Of a stretch of 21,922 bases of DNA, positions 7,680 to 16,547 are shown piece by piece. This DNA is from an uncultured Acidobacteriota bacterium (GTDB lineage: Bacteria; Acidobacteriota; Terriglobia; Terriglobales; Acidobacteriaceae). A program made the translations under genes and the position numbers. The stretch spans positions 1 through 21,922 of the forward strand of contig CAILBQ010000208.1 in the NCBI GenBank assembly GCA_903832475.1, in the 5' to 3' direction. Each line of letters begins with the position of its first letter. Within the stretch, counting starts at the first letter, position 1. The notes below the pieces were generated by a model that had not been told where the DNA came from, did no database searches, and saw nothing but the letters and a program-made list of their open reading frames with translations.

Positions 7680-9571
7680 AAGCCTGGGCCTTTCGTAGAT
7701 TGAGATTCATGGTTTGACGGGGATTCTGGGGCTTTGCTCTCGCCTGAGACAGTGTTGGGCGCAGTCGCCGCATGTCGCAATTCGTTAGCATCGCGGGCCG
7801 CCTCGCGATCGAGAGTGAAGAGGAAGACCGTCCCACGCTTTTCACCGATCCCACGGCTGTTCTGAAGGGAGATAGATCCGCCATGCTCCTGGGCGATGGC
7901 AGCAGCCAGCGTGAGTCCGATGCCAATACCGTTCTCCTTATTCGCACTGACAAACGGATCAAAGAGTCGGCTGCGGATGGACGGGGAAATTCCGGGGCCT
8001 GAGTCATTCACCTCGACCCGCAGCAAGCGCGCTTCTTCTTGAATCGTTACGATCACCCACGGAGGAAATGTGCCGGTTTGGGCCGCTTGGCAGCCGTTGA
8101 GCACAAGGTTGTAAATAGCACGTTCGACCTTCTGGGCATCAACCCACGCCTCGCCTGTGCCCTCGGCGTTGAGCTGAATCGAAACGCCAGTCGCCTCGGG
8201 GTGTTTGGAGACGCGGTGGATCGCTCGTTCAGCGAGGTAAACAACCGACTCGCAAGTGATGTGAAGCACGCGCCCAGTCCGGGTGAAGAGTAAAAGCGAA
8301 TCGATGAGATCAGTTGTGCCCTGTACGGAGAGCTGGATCTCGGCCAGCAAATCAGCTCGTTCATCGCTGGAGAGTACTTCCGCAGCCAGAAACTCGGCGT
8401 TCGCGTATACGGAGGCGAGATAGTGGCGTAGGTCATGCGAAACCGAGCTTGCCATCTGGCCAATTGTGGCCAGCCGCTCGGCAGTCATCAGTTTGGCCTG
8501 AGTCTCGCGGATTTTGGTGCGCATCGACTCAATCGAGCCGCTCAAGGCCCGTATTTCGGAGGCACCCGAAACTGGCGTCCTGGTCTCGTAATCGCCGCTC
8601 CCGACCGCGGCGACACTCTCCGCCAGGACCTCGAGAGGAGCAGTAAGACGGCGAGCGGCGAAGTAGGCAAGAAAAACGCCGGCAACAGCCGATACAACAC
8701 CGATGGCAAGCACGATCCGATTCAGCCGCTTCTGCGTCTGCCGGAAGTCTTCCATGGATCGCAGCACGATCAAGGCAATCGGCTGGCGTAGATCGCTGTT
8801 GAGGGCGATTCGATCCACCAGGAAATGGATACCATTCAGGTTGAGAGTAAGAGGTTCCGAGGATCGATTTGTGCGCGCCTGCGATGCTTCCTCTGACGCC
8901 AATGAGTTCTGATCAAGATTTGTCAGGCGCCTCTGGCCTTCTGTATCCAAGGTGGTGCCTACAACTTTGCTACCTACGGCAAAGGCTATCTCTGAGCCGG
9001 CCGTCTGGCTCACCTGACGTGCAACAGCATCATCGATCCGTGAGCCGATTGCAACATACCCGAGTAGCGAACCCTTCTCTGCCGAGCCGAAATAAATGGG
9101 CTCAACTGATACTTCAAAGAGCCGTTGTTCATCAAAAAGGTAAGATTCATCCGTATCTGACAAAGAGACGTCAGTCCGATTGCTCAAGAGTATGGCTAGG
9201 CGCGCTCCGGCTGCGCCAGCACTTTCCCCATAGATCGCGACTATTTTGCCGCTCGGAGAAAGCAGCGCAAAAAGATCTGCACCGCTCAGTTTCGCGTATT
9301 CCTCCGCCTGGTCCTGGATGGTTCGACCATCGCCGGTGGTCATCAGTGCCCGGAGGCTGGGCTGATAGGAGAGCAGCAGCGCCTCTCTTCGCAAAGCCTG
9401 CTGGCGCTGGCTTTCCAGATTGCGATAGGTGGCGGCAGAGTGGGATAGGTCATCCGCCAGGCTCGTGCGCATCTGGTATTGCATCTGCTGCTGCAATACC
9501 AGCAGACTGAACGAAGTTAGAACAATCGGGATCAGCAGCAGAGGCAACAACAGCATGGTTCGCATTCTCAC
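7676..9571 (-). CDS. Membrane sensor histidine kinase (Cache-like sensor, HAMP, HisKA, HATPase)
   Basis: This is the sensor half of a two-component system, with 631 residues. A transmembrane helix (about 6-26) is followed by a 250-residue periplasmic domain resembling dCache_3-type sensors, a second helix (about 285-306), HAMP (about 307-360), the phosphoacceptor H-box SVSHDLRHYL (His379), and a GHKL ATPase with N-box NLVLNGCQAA (Asn492), G1 DSGPGIS, F-box FDPF and G2 GIGIGL. A low-complexity Ser/Glu/Pro-rich tail of about 40 residues follows the catalytic core. I chose the GTG at 9571 because AGAGGG lies 10 nt upstream; a GTG at 9598 directly abuts the regulator's stop codon, and an ATG lies at 9565. 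The 3' end overlaps the porin-like gene by 4 nt. The ligand is unknown; the operon suggests an envelope or copper-related signal. Confidence 0.88.
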   Translation of the reverse strand: MRMRTMLLLPLLLIPIVLTSFSLLVLQQQMQYQMRTSLADDLSHSAATYRNLESQRQQALRREALLLSYQPSLRALMTTGDGRTIQDQAEEYAKLSGADLFALLSPSGKIVAIYGESAGAAGARLAILLSNRTDVSLSDTDESYLFDEQRLFEVSVEPIYFGSAEKGSLLGYVAIGSRIDDAVARQVSQTAGSEIAFAVGSKVVGTTLDTEGQRRLTNLDQNSLASEEASQARTNRSSEPLTLNLNGIHFLVDRIALNSDLRQPIALIVLRSMEDFRQTQKRLNRIVLAIGVVSAVAGVFLAYFAARRLTAPLEVLAESVAAVGSGDYETRTPVSGASEIRALSGSIESMRTKIRETQAKLMTAERLATIGQMASSVSHDLRHYLASVYANAEFLAAEVLSSDERADLLAEIQLSVQGTTDLIDSLLLFTRTGRVLHITCESVVYLAERAIHRVSKHPEATGVSIQLNAEGTGEAWVDAQKVERAIYNLVLNGCQAAQTGTFPPWVIVTIQEEARLLRVEVNDSGPGISPSIRSRLFDPFVSANKENGIGIGLTLAAAIAQEHGGSISLQNSRGIGEKRGTVFLFTLDREAARDANELRHAATAPNTVSGESKAPESPSNHESQSTKGPGL

Positions 9572-9598
9572 GGCGTTGATTCCCTCTTCTGTCTGCAC

Positions 9599-10279
9599 TC
9601 AACTGGATAGAAACTTATATCCCGCGCCATGGACCGTGATGAAGTGCCGCGGGCTGGCTGGATCGCTCTCCAGCTTTTGCCGCAGTTTGAGGATTTGATT
9701 GTCTACGGTTCGCGTCGTCGGATAGTGGTGGTATCCCCACACATCGGTCAATAGTTCTTCCCGAGAGATTACGCGTTCGGCGTTCTCTACGAAGAATCGA
9801 AGCAGTTTGAACTCATGCGCCGTCAGTACTACCGTGCGTCCCTGCTTGCGAACCGCCATACGGACAAAATCCACCTCGCAGTCTCCAAACCCAAAGGGCA
9901 GAGACGCCGGCGCCTGTTCCACTCGGCGCAGCGCAGCTTGCACGCGGGCTAGCAGCTCGCGCGGACTGAAGGGCTTGGTCACATAATCATCCGCGCCTAT
10001 TTCCAGCAGGAGGACCTTGTCGGCTACGTCTGTGATTGCGCTCAGGATCAGGACTGGCGTGCGCGGTGAAGCCTTCTTGATGCGTTTGCATACTTCGCGG
10101 CCAGAGAGCCCTGGCAGCATCAAATCTAGAATCACTGCGGAAGGGGAAAGCGCATGAAATCGCTCGACGGCAGTTGGCCCGTCGGTCGCACTTTCCACGA
10201 CAAAAGACTCCGCAACGAACAGACGCCGCAAGACCTTTTGCATCCGAACATCATCTTCTACGATTAAAATCGTGCCCAT
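9599..10279 (-). CDS. OmpR/PhoB-family response regulator
   Basis: This 226-residue regulator has a receiver domain (1-120) with the acidic pair Asp9/Asp10, phosphoacceptor Asp52 (ILDLMLPGLSG), Ser80 and Lys102 (TKPFSPREL), then a winged-helix DNA-binding domain (about 130-226) with the family signature around VISREELLTDVWG and RTVDNQILKLRQKL. It is the first gene of the operon and the kinase gene follows directly, so they are almost certainly cognate partners. The ATG at 10279 follows GGAAGAAG at good spacing and starts the receiver exactly at its first strand (MGTILIVEDD); a GTG at 10312 would add 11 unlikely residues. Likely role: activation of its own operon and perhaps other envelope genes. 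Confidence 0.93.
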   Translation of the reverse strand: MGTILIVEDDVRMQKVLRRLFVAESFVVESATDGPTAVERFHALSPSAVILDLMLPGLSGREVCKRIKKASPRTPVLILSAITDVADKVLLLEIGADDYVTKPFSPRELLARVQAALRRVEQAPASLPFGFGDCEVDFVRMAVRKQGRTVVLTAHEFKLLRFFVENAERVISREELLTDVWGYHHYPTTRTVDNQILKLRQKLESDPASPRHFITVHGAGYKFLSS

Positions 10280-10908
10280 GGTTCTTCTTCCATTCTTACT
10301 CACGAACAACACGAAAGGAGTGATTCATTGGGAAAACGACAATCTGATGACATTTAGGAAGGACGGTGGAGAAGAGTCATCAAGATTTCATGGTTGCGCA
10401 GACCTAGCCGTCAACTTGATTTCAGCGGCCCATCTCTTCCAGGAAGTCGACCAGCGTTCGGAAACCTGAAGTGTACGGATCTCTCTATTGGCATCAAGCC
10501 AAGAGCCTCCCATGAGTGACGCGATACAATCCTCGCAAAAGCGCCGAATCATATCTCCATCCCACCTGGTTCTGGAAGCGTGCTGAGGCCTGAAGCCGAC
10601 AGCTGCGCGGAAGCCTATCAATTCGGCGGGCGACTTTTATGCGGTTGACAAAGTATGGGGACAAGCGGACTCGTATAACCAACATCGGGCGGATCTTCCA
10701 GGTGTCCTCCAACTTCGCCATCCTCAAGCATCAAAGTGTTGCAAGCTGTGGCGGTGACTGACGCGGTGGCACCCTAGCGAACTCCGCTCCTGCGCCGAAA
10801 GGCAAGCCCGTGCTCGCCTGCGGAATGCAATGCCTTTCTCTGCTTGCGCGATCCGGAAAGCGTGGAGAGCGCTCCGGATCGCGCAGCCTTTTCCTTTCCC
10901 TCGAATCG
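10280..10908. other. Intergenic region upstream of the two-component operon
   Basis: About 630 bp separate the response regulator start from the end of the giant FG-GAP gene; both lie on the minus strand. The left part must hold the operon promoter, but no clear hexamer pair could be chosen. The right end holds a strong hairpin (10845-10885). Open frames of up to 77 codons exist on the minus strand but have no recognisable domains or ribosome binding sites. No RNA gene was recognised. Confidence 0.45.
10845..10885 (-). terminator. Hairpin after the giant FG-GAP gene
   Basis: Arms 10845-10857 (TGCGCGATCCGGA) and 10873-10885 pair perfectly over 13 bp, and the stem can extend with a small bulge inside the 15-nt loop. 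It starts 23 nt beyond the minus-strand stop codon at 10909. There is no U-tract in the minus direction, so it is either a U-tract-independent terminator or a 3'-end stabilising hairpin. A T-rich run follows it on the plus strand, where no gene reads toward it. Confidence 0.55.
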
Positions 10909-13900
10909 CTATGGAGCGAGTGTCAAGGTATTCGAGGTGCTGGTTGAGAAAGCTGTGCTGCCGCCATACACTGCGTTTACGGTTTGGCTGGTTGAGCCGG
11001 TGATACTTGCCGATGCAAGCGTAGCGGTTGCCGACGTGGACAGATTGTTCACCAATCCATAAATTAGCCCTACGCTAGAATCGCCGATCAGAACGTCCAG
11101 CTGCCCATCATGATTGAAGTCGCCGACCACCATGGACGATGGTTGGGCGGTTGCGGGAAGGGTGAGACTTTGCACGGTGAACGATCCAGCCCCGTTGCCG
11201 AGAAGACAAGCGATGCCATTGGTTGAATAGCTGGCTACGACCAGGTCGACATTGCCATCCAGGTTGAAGTCTCCTGCGGCCAGACTGGAGGGCAAGAAGC
11301 CTGTTGGTATTGAGGCGCCCTGGGTGAAGGTGCCATCTCCTTTGCCGAGCAGAATGATGACGCTGCTGGTCGCGTAATCCGTGACGGCGAGGTCGATCTT
11401 TCCATCCTTGTTCAGGTCTGCCGCGACGATGCCGCCGGGCATCGCTGCGGTGAGCAATGGAATGGTGCTAAGGGTCAGATTGCCGTCTCCGTTGCCGAGG
11501 TAGATCAGAACGCCGTGTTCGAAGGTTGTCACTGCCGCATCGAGATTCCCATCGCCATTGAAATCCGCCACCGTCACTCCCAGCATGCTGTACATGCCAT
11601 TGACTGGAATGGTAGTGGGAGAGAAGAAGCCGTCTCCGAAATTGGAGATCAAGGTGATGTTTTGCGAGTAGCCGATCACCAGGATGTCCTCCCTGCCATC
11701 TCGATTGAAGTCACCCACGGCGATCTGGTTGGCCGCTCCGGGGATGAGAATGACAGACAGGGTCGGAAAGGTTCCATCGCCATTGCCGTAGAGTATGGCG
11801 AGTTGGCTGGTACCGTTCGTAACTTGATAGCTGCCGATGACCAGGTCCAGTTTCCCATCGCCGTTGAAGTCACCCGCCGCGACGCTATTCAAGGCGCTGG
11901 AGCTGAAACCACTTCCTGCGCTCACCGTCCCATTTCCGTTGCCAGACATGAATTCCACGGTGTTGTCACTAGGATCAAGAATGACGAGGTCGGGCTTGCC
12001 GTCGTTGTTAAAGTCACCCGCGACCATCTGGGTTGCGGAAACGCCAGGGAACTGATTTTGGTTCGAGAGGAAGCTTAGCTGAGTCGAACCCGCGGTAAGG
12101 CTGGCTGAACCAAGGGATGTTTTGGTGGACGTGTTGGTGAACGCAACGGTTCCCGTGACAGCTTGTGTTCCAGGTCCGGAGACTTTAGCCGTCAATGAAT
12201 AGGTACCCGCGCTTCCCGTGGAGGTTAATAGAGTGGTAGTTGGCTTAAGGCCGGTCACGGTTAGAGTAGCTGGCGTCGAGGAACTGGGCAGCAAGACCTG
12301 GCTGCCTCGGAAGACGGCTTTGATCGAGTAGCTTCCAATGGCCGGTACGATTCTGGCCTGGGCTGTTCCCACGGTGCTAAGCTGCGCCGTGGCGAGCAAG
12401 GCCGAGCCAGTGCAGGTAGCTGCCGTAGCGATACAAAAATCCACAGATTCGGCCAATGTCGTCAACTTTGAGGCGGCAACGGTCGTTGCCGTGAGCAGCA
12501 CGCTTGTGCCCGCCGTTACTTGTGCAGCGGAGAGTTTGAGCGTGGTGGTACTGGCTTGGGCGACATAGACAGGGGTGACCGCGGATTTGGCGGCAGTCAG
12601 GTTGGTGTTGCCACTATACGCAGCCGACAGGGTATGGGTGCCGGTAGAAGGGAAGGTTACCGCGTCCGTAGCCTGCCCATTGGTGAGTGCCGCGGTCTTG
12701 AGCAGGGTGGCGCCGTCGTAGAGCGAAACAGTGCCGGTCGCGACGAAGTTATCGTCGGTCAGGACGTTAGCCGTGATGGTCACCGCCTGTCCGACGCCTA
12801 CGATCGATCCGGGCGAAGGAACGACGACGACCGAAGGCGTAACTGGCGTGCCCGTCAGCGAGACAGTGTTGGACGCTCCTGCCGTATAAATCCCACCTGC
12901 GGGGAGGGTAGCTTGTAACAGGTGCGCTCCAGAGCCAGGAATCGAGACGTTGTTGAACGTTGCCGTGCTGATGCTGCGATTCAAGAAGACAGGCGCTGTC
13001 GATGCGCTGTAGTTTGCCAGGATAAGATCGGGGGATCCGTCTTGATCGAAGTCGGCGGCGGCGACCATGCCGATCGTGGAGCCGGGAAAGCTTTGCGAAG
13101 CGGTGCTGAAGAGGCCATTTCCGTAGCCGATGGCTACATTCAATCCTGTGGCGTTTGCTCCAGTCCAGACGAGATCTGGAATGCCGTCCGCGTTGACGTC
13201 GGTGACGACGATGCTGGAGATGTAGTCGGAATTGCTGAGGGTTGAAGCATTGCTGAAAATTCCCGCACCCTGGTTGAGATACACCAACATTCCAACGTCG
13301 GAACCGAGCACAAAATCGGGCCGGCCATCGCCGTTGAAGTCGCCGATGGCGATGGCAACGGAACCAACTGTTGTAGTGACGGGGCTGGAGCCTACGTGAA
13401 AAGTACCGTCTCCGTAGCCATAAAGGATAGCCACGCCGGTGGGATTGGTGGCCAGGGCGATGTCGGCTTTGCCGTCTCCATCGAAGTCGGCGACAGCGAT
13501 CGCGTAAGGATTGGTTAGGTTGGGAATGGTGACGGCGTCGGCGATGAAGGTGCCGTCGCCCTTGCCGATGAGGATGGAAATACTGCTCGAGAAATAGTTG
13601 ATTACGGCGATGTCGAGAATGCCGTCTCCGTTGAAATCAGAGACCGCCAGACCCATCGGACTCTGATCTGCAGCTATGCTCGCCTTGGTGGTGAAGGTGC
13701 CATCTCCGTTTCCCAGCTCGATGACCACGAGATTATGGAGGAGGTCTGCGACGACAAAATCGAGCTTGCCGTCTCCGTTAAAGTCCCCAGCCGCCAACTC
13801 CCAGGGATTGCCTACAGAGATCGCAGGAGCAACCGCTTTGAAGGTACCGTCTCCGATTCCGAGCAGGACATTCACACTTCCCGAACCGCTGTTGGCAATG

Positions 13901-15609
13901 ATCGCATCCATTTTGCCGTCGTTGTTGAAGTCACCCGTGATTACGCTAAATGGATTTGAACCCAGGCCAGCCACTGTCGTTTTCAGCGTGAAAGGCAGGG
14001 GTTGCTGCACCGGGTATACGGACGCAAGAGCAAGGTTTGCGTTGGAAGTATCAGCCAACCGCACAGGTGAGAAAGGTAGCGGCTGGGAGGTTTGTCCAGT
14101 GAGATTTGCTGTCAGAGTATAGTTCCCCGCTGCACCACTTGCGGTCATGGCCATGGACACTGGATAGGTTCCCGTCACGGCAACTGTTTGAACGGGCGAA
14201 GCGCTTCCTTTGACGATCCCGGCTCCGGAGAAGATAGCCTCAATACCGTTGCTGCCGACAGGCAAGGCCAGACGTGCTGTCGCTGTGCCGTTGGCGCTCA
14301 ATTGCACGGAGCGAAGGAGGGATGAATCGGTGCAATGGGCTGCGGCGGCTTTGCAAAAACGGACAACGCCATGCGTGACGGGGGCGCCCCCGCTGGTCAC
14401 TGTCGCGGTCAGAACCACCACAGTGCCGTGCGCTACCGAGGTCGCGGAGGTGGCTAACGTCGTCGTAGACGTTGTGGCGGCAGCGACGGTCAGCGGGACT
14501 GTAGCTGTCGTGCTTCCTGCAAACGTGCCATTCGCCGGATAGACGGCTTTGAAGCTGTGCGTGCCCGCGGTTGCGAAACTGAGATTGAAGTTCGCGACAC
14601 CATTCACTGGAATCGAGGACGCAAGGACTGTCGCGCCGTCATAGAGAGCGACCGGCGCCGAGGCGATCAGGGTACCGTAGGTGGCGGGCTGGACAGTTGC
14701 CGCTACCTGCACGACTTCTCCAATCGCTGCCTCGGCAGCACCTACATAAAGTGTCGTCGTGGTCGGGATTGGCGTTCCAGCGACGGTGACATTGTTCGAC
14801 TGGCTCGGAGCATAAGGGGCCTGGGAAACAAGCCGGGCAAACACAGATATGGAAGCAGGTCCAAGCGGAACGATGTTGCTCAGAGATGCAGAAGCGACGG
14901 CTGTTGAGGTGTTCATGACAGCTTGCACCTGATTCAAAGTGGCGTTGGCAACCAGCAGATCCGTCAAGCCGTCGACATTGAAGTCGCCCGCCACAACTGC
15001 TCCGGGGGCAGCGCCGGTGGGCACGGTGAGCGGGGTTGCAAACGTGCCATCGCCGTGCCCGAGGTAGATGCCCAGGTTGTTTGAGCCGTTGTTGGCAACG
15101 GCGAAGTCCAGCTTGCCATCGCCGTTGAAGTCCCCAACGGCGATCGATCCGGGATTGCTTCCGGTGTTGAGGCTCGGCACGGTCGCAGTGAATTGCCCCA
15201 GGCCGTTCCCGAGATACAGAGTGACAGTTTTTGAAAAGGAGTTGGTGATGGCCATGTCCGCTTTGCCGTCACCGTTGAAATCCCCGACTACGACTGCAGA
15301 TGGATAGACACCCGTTGCCCAATTGACAGGAGCACCGAAGCTTCCGTCTCCACGCCCGAGGTAGACCGATGCAGTGTTGGAGTAATAATTCGGAACGGCA
15401 AGGTCAAGGTATCCATCCCCGTTGAAGTCTGCGGTCACGATGCCGTAGGGCGTTGATCCGGTGGTCAGCCTGCCTTGCGCCACGGTGAATCCTTTGCCGG
15501 TGCCTAGCAGGATCCAGATGCTGCCGCTGCCGCGGTTCACGACCGCCAGGTCAATGATTCCGTCACGGTTGAAATCTCCAGTGACCAGGTTGGTGGGGCC
15601 ACCATCCAT
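10909..15609 (-). CDS. C-terminal fragment of the giant FG-GAP/Ig-like protein
   Basis: This frame encodes the last 1,566 residues: five of the seven repeats of propeller 1, propellers 2 and 3 (seven repeats each), and the intervening Ig-like domains, including ones with the spaced cysteine pairs CKAAAAHC and CIATAATC. The first in-frame ATG (15609) lies inside the duplicated region, has no ribosome binding site, and would yield a protein without a signal peptide starting in the middle of a propeller. It is therefore unlikely to be an independent gene. Coding quality is good through to the stop, with no further disruption, so the break is recent or not real. Confidence 0.75.
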   Translation of the reverse strand: MDGGPTNLVTGDFNRDGIIDLAVVNRGSGSIWILLGTGKGFTVAQGRLTTGSTPYGIVTADFNGDGYLDLAVPNYYSNTASVYLGRGDGSFGAPVNWATGVYPSAVVVGDFNGDGKADMAITNSFSKTVTLYLGNGLGQFTATVPSLNTGSNPGSIAVGDFNGDGKLDFAVANNGSNNLGIYLGHGDGTFATPLTVPTGAAPGAVVAGDFNVDGLTDLLVANATLNQVQAVMNTSTAVASASLSNIVPLGPASISVFARLVSQAPYAPSQSNNVTVAGTPIPTTTTLYVGAAEAAIGEVVQVAATVQPATYGTLIASAPVALYDGATVLASSIPVNGVANFNLSFATAGTHSFKAVYPANGTFAGSTTATVPLTVAAATTSTTTLATSATSVAHGTVVVLTATVTSGGAPVTHGVVRFCKAAAAHCTDSSLLRSVQLSANGTATARLALPVGSNGIEAIFSGAGIVKGSASPVQTVAVTGTYPVSMAMTASGAAGNYTLTANLTGQTSQPLPFSPVRLADTSNANLALASVYPVQQPLPFTLKTTVAGLGSNPFSVITGDFNNDGKMDAIIANSGSGSVNVLLGIGDGTFKAVAPAISVGNPWELAAGDFNGDGKLDFVVADLLHNLVVIELGNGDGTFTTKASIAADQSPMGLAVSDFNGDGILDIAVINYFSSSISILIGKGDGTFIADAVTIPNLTNPYAIAVADFDGDGKADIALATNPTGVAILYGYGDGTFHVGSSPVTTTVGSVAIAIGDFNGDGRPDFVLGSDVGMLVYLNQGAGIFSNASTLSNSDYISSIVVTDVNADGIPDLVWTGANATGLNVAIGYGNGLFSTASQSFPGSTIGMVAAADFDQDGSPDLILANYSASTAPVFLNRSISTATFNNVSIPGSGAHLLQATLPAGGIYTAGASNTVSLTGTPVTPSVVVVPSPGSIVGVGQAVTITANVLTDDNFVATGTVSLYDGATLLKTAALTNGQATDAVTFPSTGTHTLSAAYSGNTNLTAAKSAVTPVYVAQASTTTLKLSAAQVTAGTSVLLTATTVAASKLTTLAESVDFCIATAATCTGSALLATAQLSTVGTAQARIVPAIGSYSIKAVFRGSQVLLPSSSTPATLTVTGLKPTTTLLTSTGSAGTYSLTAKVSGPGTQAVTGTVAFTNTSTKTSLGSASLTAGSTQLSFLSNQNQFPGVSATQMVAGDFNNDGKPDLVILDPSDNTVEFMSGNGNGTVSAGSGFSSSALNSVAAGDFNGDGKLDLVIGSYQVTNGTSQLAILYGNGDGTFPTLSVILIPGAANQIAVGDFNRDGREDILVIGYSQNITLISNFGDGFFSPTTIPVNGMYSMLGVTVADFNGDGNLDAAVTTFEHGVLIYLGNGDGNLTLSTIPLLTAAMPGGIVAADLNKDGKIDLAVTDYATSSVIILLGKGDGTFTQGASIPTGFLPSSLAAGDFNLDGNVDLVVASYSTNGIACLLGNGAGSFTVQSLTLPATAQPSSMVVGDFNHDGQLDVLIGDSSVGLIYGLVNNLSTSATATLASASITGSTSQTVNAVYGGSTAFSTSTSNTLTLAP

Positions 15610-16547
15610 ACCGACGGAACCGCCGAGTCCATACCGACGGAACCGCCGAGATAGAAACTCCCGTCTCCTCGTCCAAAGTGGTAGGTGACAGTGCTATCTC
15701 CCTCGTTCGCCACCGCAAGATCAACGATGCCGTCATTGTTGAAGTCTCCAGCAACGATGGCGGTCGGGCTGGTGCCCGTAGAGAAGCTTTGCTGCAGATT
15801 TTCAAAAGCGCCATTGCCAAGGCCGATTAAGGGCGTCACGGAGTTGCCCACCGTGTCGACAACCGCCATGTCAGGAATGCCGTCGCCATTGAAATCCGCC
15901 ACCGCGATAGCGAACGGTGTATTGCCCGCGGCGATCGTCGCGCCAGGTGTGAACCCCAGTGTCGATGAAGTCAGACCGGGAGCGACGGTTCCCAACACAA
16001 TATTGCCGGCGGTGGCGTTTTCGAAGGAAACCTGGCCGGTGAACGGCTGGAAGCCGGTTGAGTTTAAGTTCGCCGTGAAGTTATAGCCCGTCGTGCCTTT
16101 AATCGAACTGAGGGTCGTCGTGGTGGGACGTCCGCCTATACAAACGACCGGCAGGGCGCTGGAGATGCTGGAAGCGAAGGTCTTCGAACCGGAATAGACA
16201 GCCTTCAGCGTATGGTTGCCCGGCCCCAGCGCCAGGGGAATGTAGGCACTTCCCGTGGCATTCAGTTGGGCTCGAGCCAGGATTGCGGGCCCGGTGCACG
16301 CGGCTGCCGTGGCGTCGCAAAGCAGCACTTCCCCGGAAACGGTTGTCGAGGGTGATGTGACCGCGACGGAATAGGTTGCGCCAAGACCTGCCGTGGGGTT
16401 GAGCCCCGGAACAGTCAGTTTGGTGGTCGTCGTTGCCTGGCCCCAGGCGGTCGCCGAGAGCAACATGCAGAGGATCACAAAAATGCCGAGCCATCCCAGA
16501 CGGGAAAGCAAACGATTCACAGGTGCCAAATCCAGATTCCGATTCAT
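15537..16547 (-). CDS. N-terminal fragment of the giant FG-GAP/Ig-like protein
   Basis: This frame encodes 336 residues: a signal peptide (hydrophobic core LGIFVILCMLLSATAWG), an Ig-like domain with the pair CDATAAAC, a half Ig-like segment, and the first two FG-GAP repeats (ADFNGDGIPD, GDFNNDGIVD). The start at 16547 is well supported: GGAGG lies 6 nt upstream (16554-16558). The last 29 residues (from SAVPSVWM) are out-of-frame read-through beyond the duplication and resemble no repeat unit. If expressed as is, it would be a short exported protein carrying two of seven propeller blades, which is unlikely to fold as a propeller. Confidence 0.75.
   Translation of the reverse strand: MNRNLDLAPVNRLLSRLGWLGIFVILCMLLSATAWGQATTTTKLTVPGLNPTAGLGATYSVAVTSPSTTVSGEVLLCDATAAACTGPAILARAQLNATGSAYIPLALGPGNHTLKAVYSGSKTFASSISSALPVVCIGGRPTTTTLSSIKGTTGYNFTANLNSTGFQPFTGQVSFENATAGNIVLGTVAPGLTSSTLGFTPGATIAAGNTPFAIAVADFNGDGIPDMAVVDTVGNSVTPLIGLGNGAFENLQQSFSTGTSPTAIVAGDFNNDGIVDLAVANEGDSTVTYHFGRGDGSFYLGGSVGMDSAVPSVWMVAPPTWSLEISTVTESLTWRS
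15605..15650. repeat. Exact 23-bp tandem duplication (frameshifting)
   Basis: Unit 1 spans 15605-15627 and unit 2 spans 15628-15650; they are identical over 23 bp (each begins TCCATACC and ends CCGCCGAG), and the bases on either side differ, so the unit length is well defined. Because 23 is not a multiple of 3, the second copy shifts the reading frame between blades 2 and 3 of the first propeller of the giant protein. Slipped-strand replication, recombination or a misassembly could produce it. Confidence 0.95.

Larger units (their letters stand above)
10909..16547 (-). pseudogene. Giant secreted FG-GAP/Ig-like protein, frame broken by a 23-bp duplication
   Basis: Taken together, the two frames form one gene. 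Deleting either copy of the 23-bp tandem repeat at 15605-15650 gives one uninterrupted 1,871-residue frame (5,616 nt, divisible by 3) with a smooth junction reading LGGSVGMDGGPTNL. The restored protein has a signal peptide, Ig-like (Big_3-type) segments, and three groups of exactly seven FG-GAP/VCBS repeats with DFNxDGxxD calcium-type loops, which fits three seven-bladed propellers at about 15920-14920, 13960-12990 and 12040-11080. No sortase, PEP-CTERM or autotransporter anchor is visible at the C-terminus (TSNTLTLAP). Likely role: secreted or surface adhesion/matrix protein (inference from architecture). Whether the break is biological or an assembly error cannot be told from sequence alone. 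Confidence 0.75.

Noticed and set aside
8869..9510. 213-codon plus-strand frame
   Set aside because: Antisense to the periplasmic domain of the histidine kinase; composition is Arg/Ser/Pro-rich as expected for a non-coding frame in GC-rich DNA.
10645..10679. TTGACA followed by TATAAC on the plus strand
   Set aside because: The spacing is 23 bp, too long for a sigma-70 promoter, and no plus-strand gene lies downstream.
11515..12078. 187-codon plus-strand frame and similar ones across 11500-14900
   Set aside because: They are antisense to the FG-GAP repeats and show only the mirrored repeat pattern.
11080..15920. Periodic similar DNA segments that could suggest a CRISPR or satellite array
   Set aside because: The periodicity follows the protein-level FG-GAP repeat in frame, with variable DNA and no constant spacer/repeat boundary.
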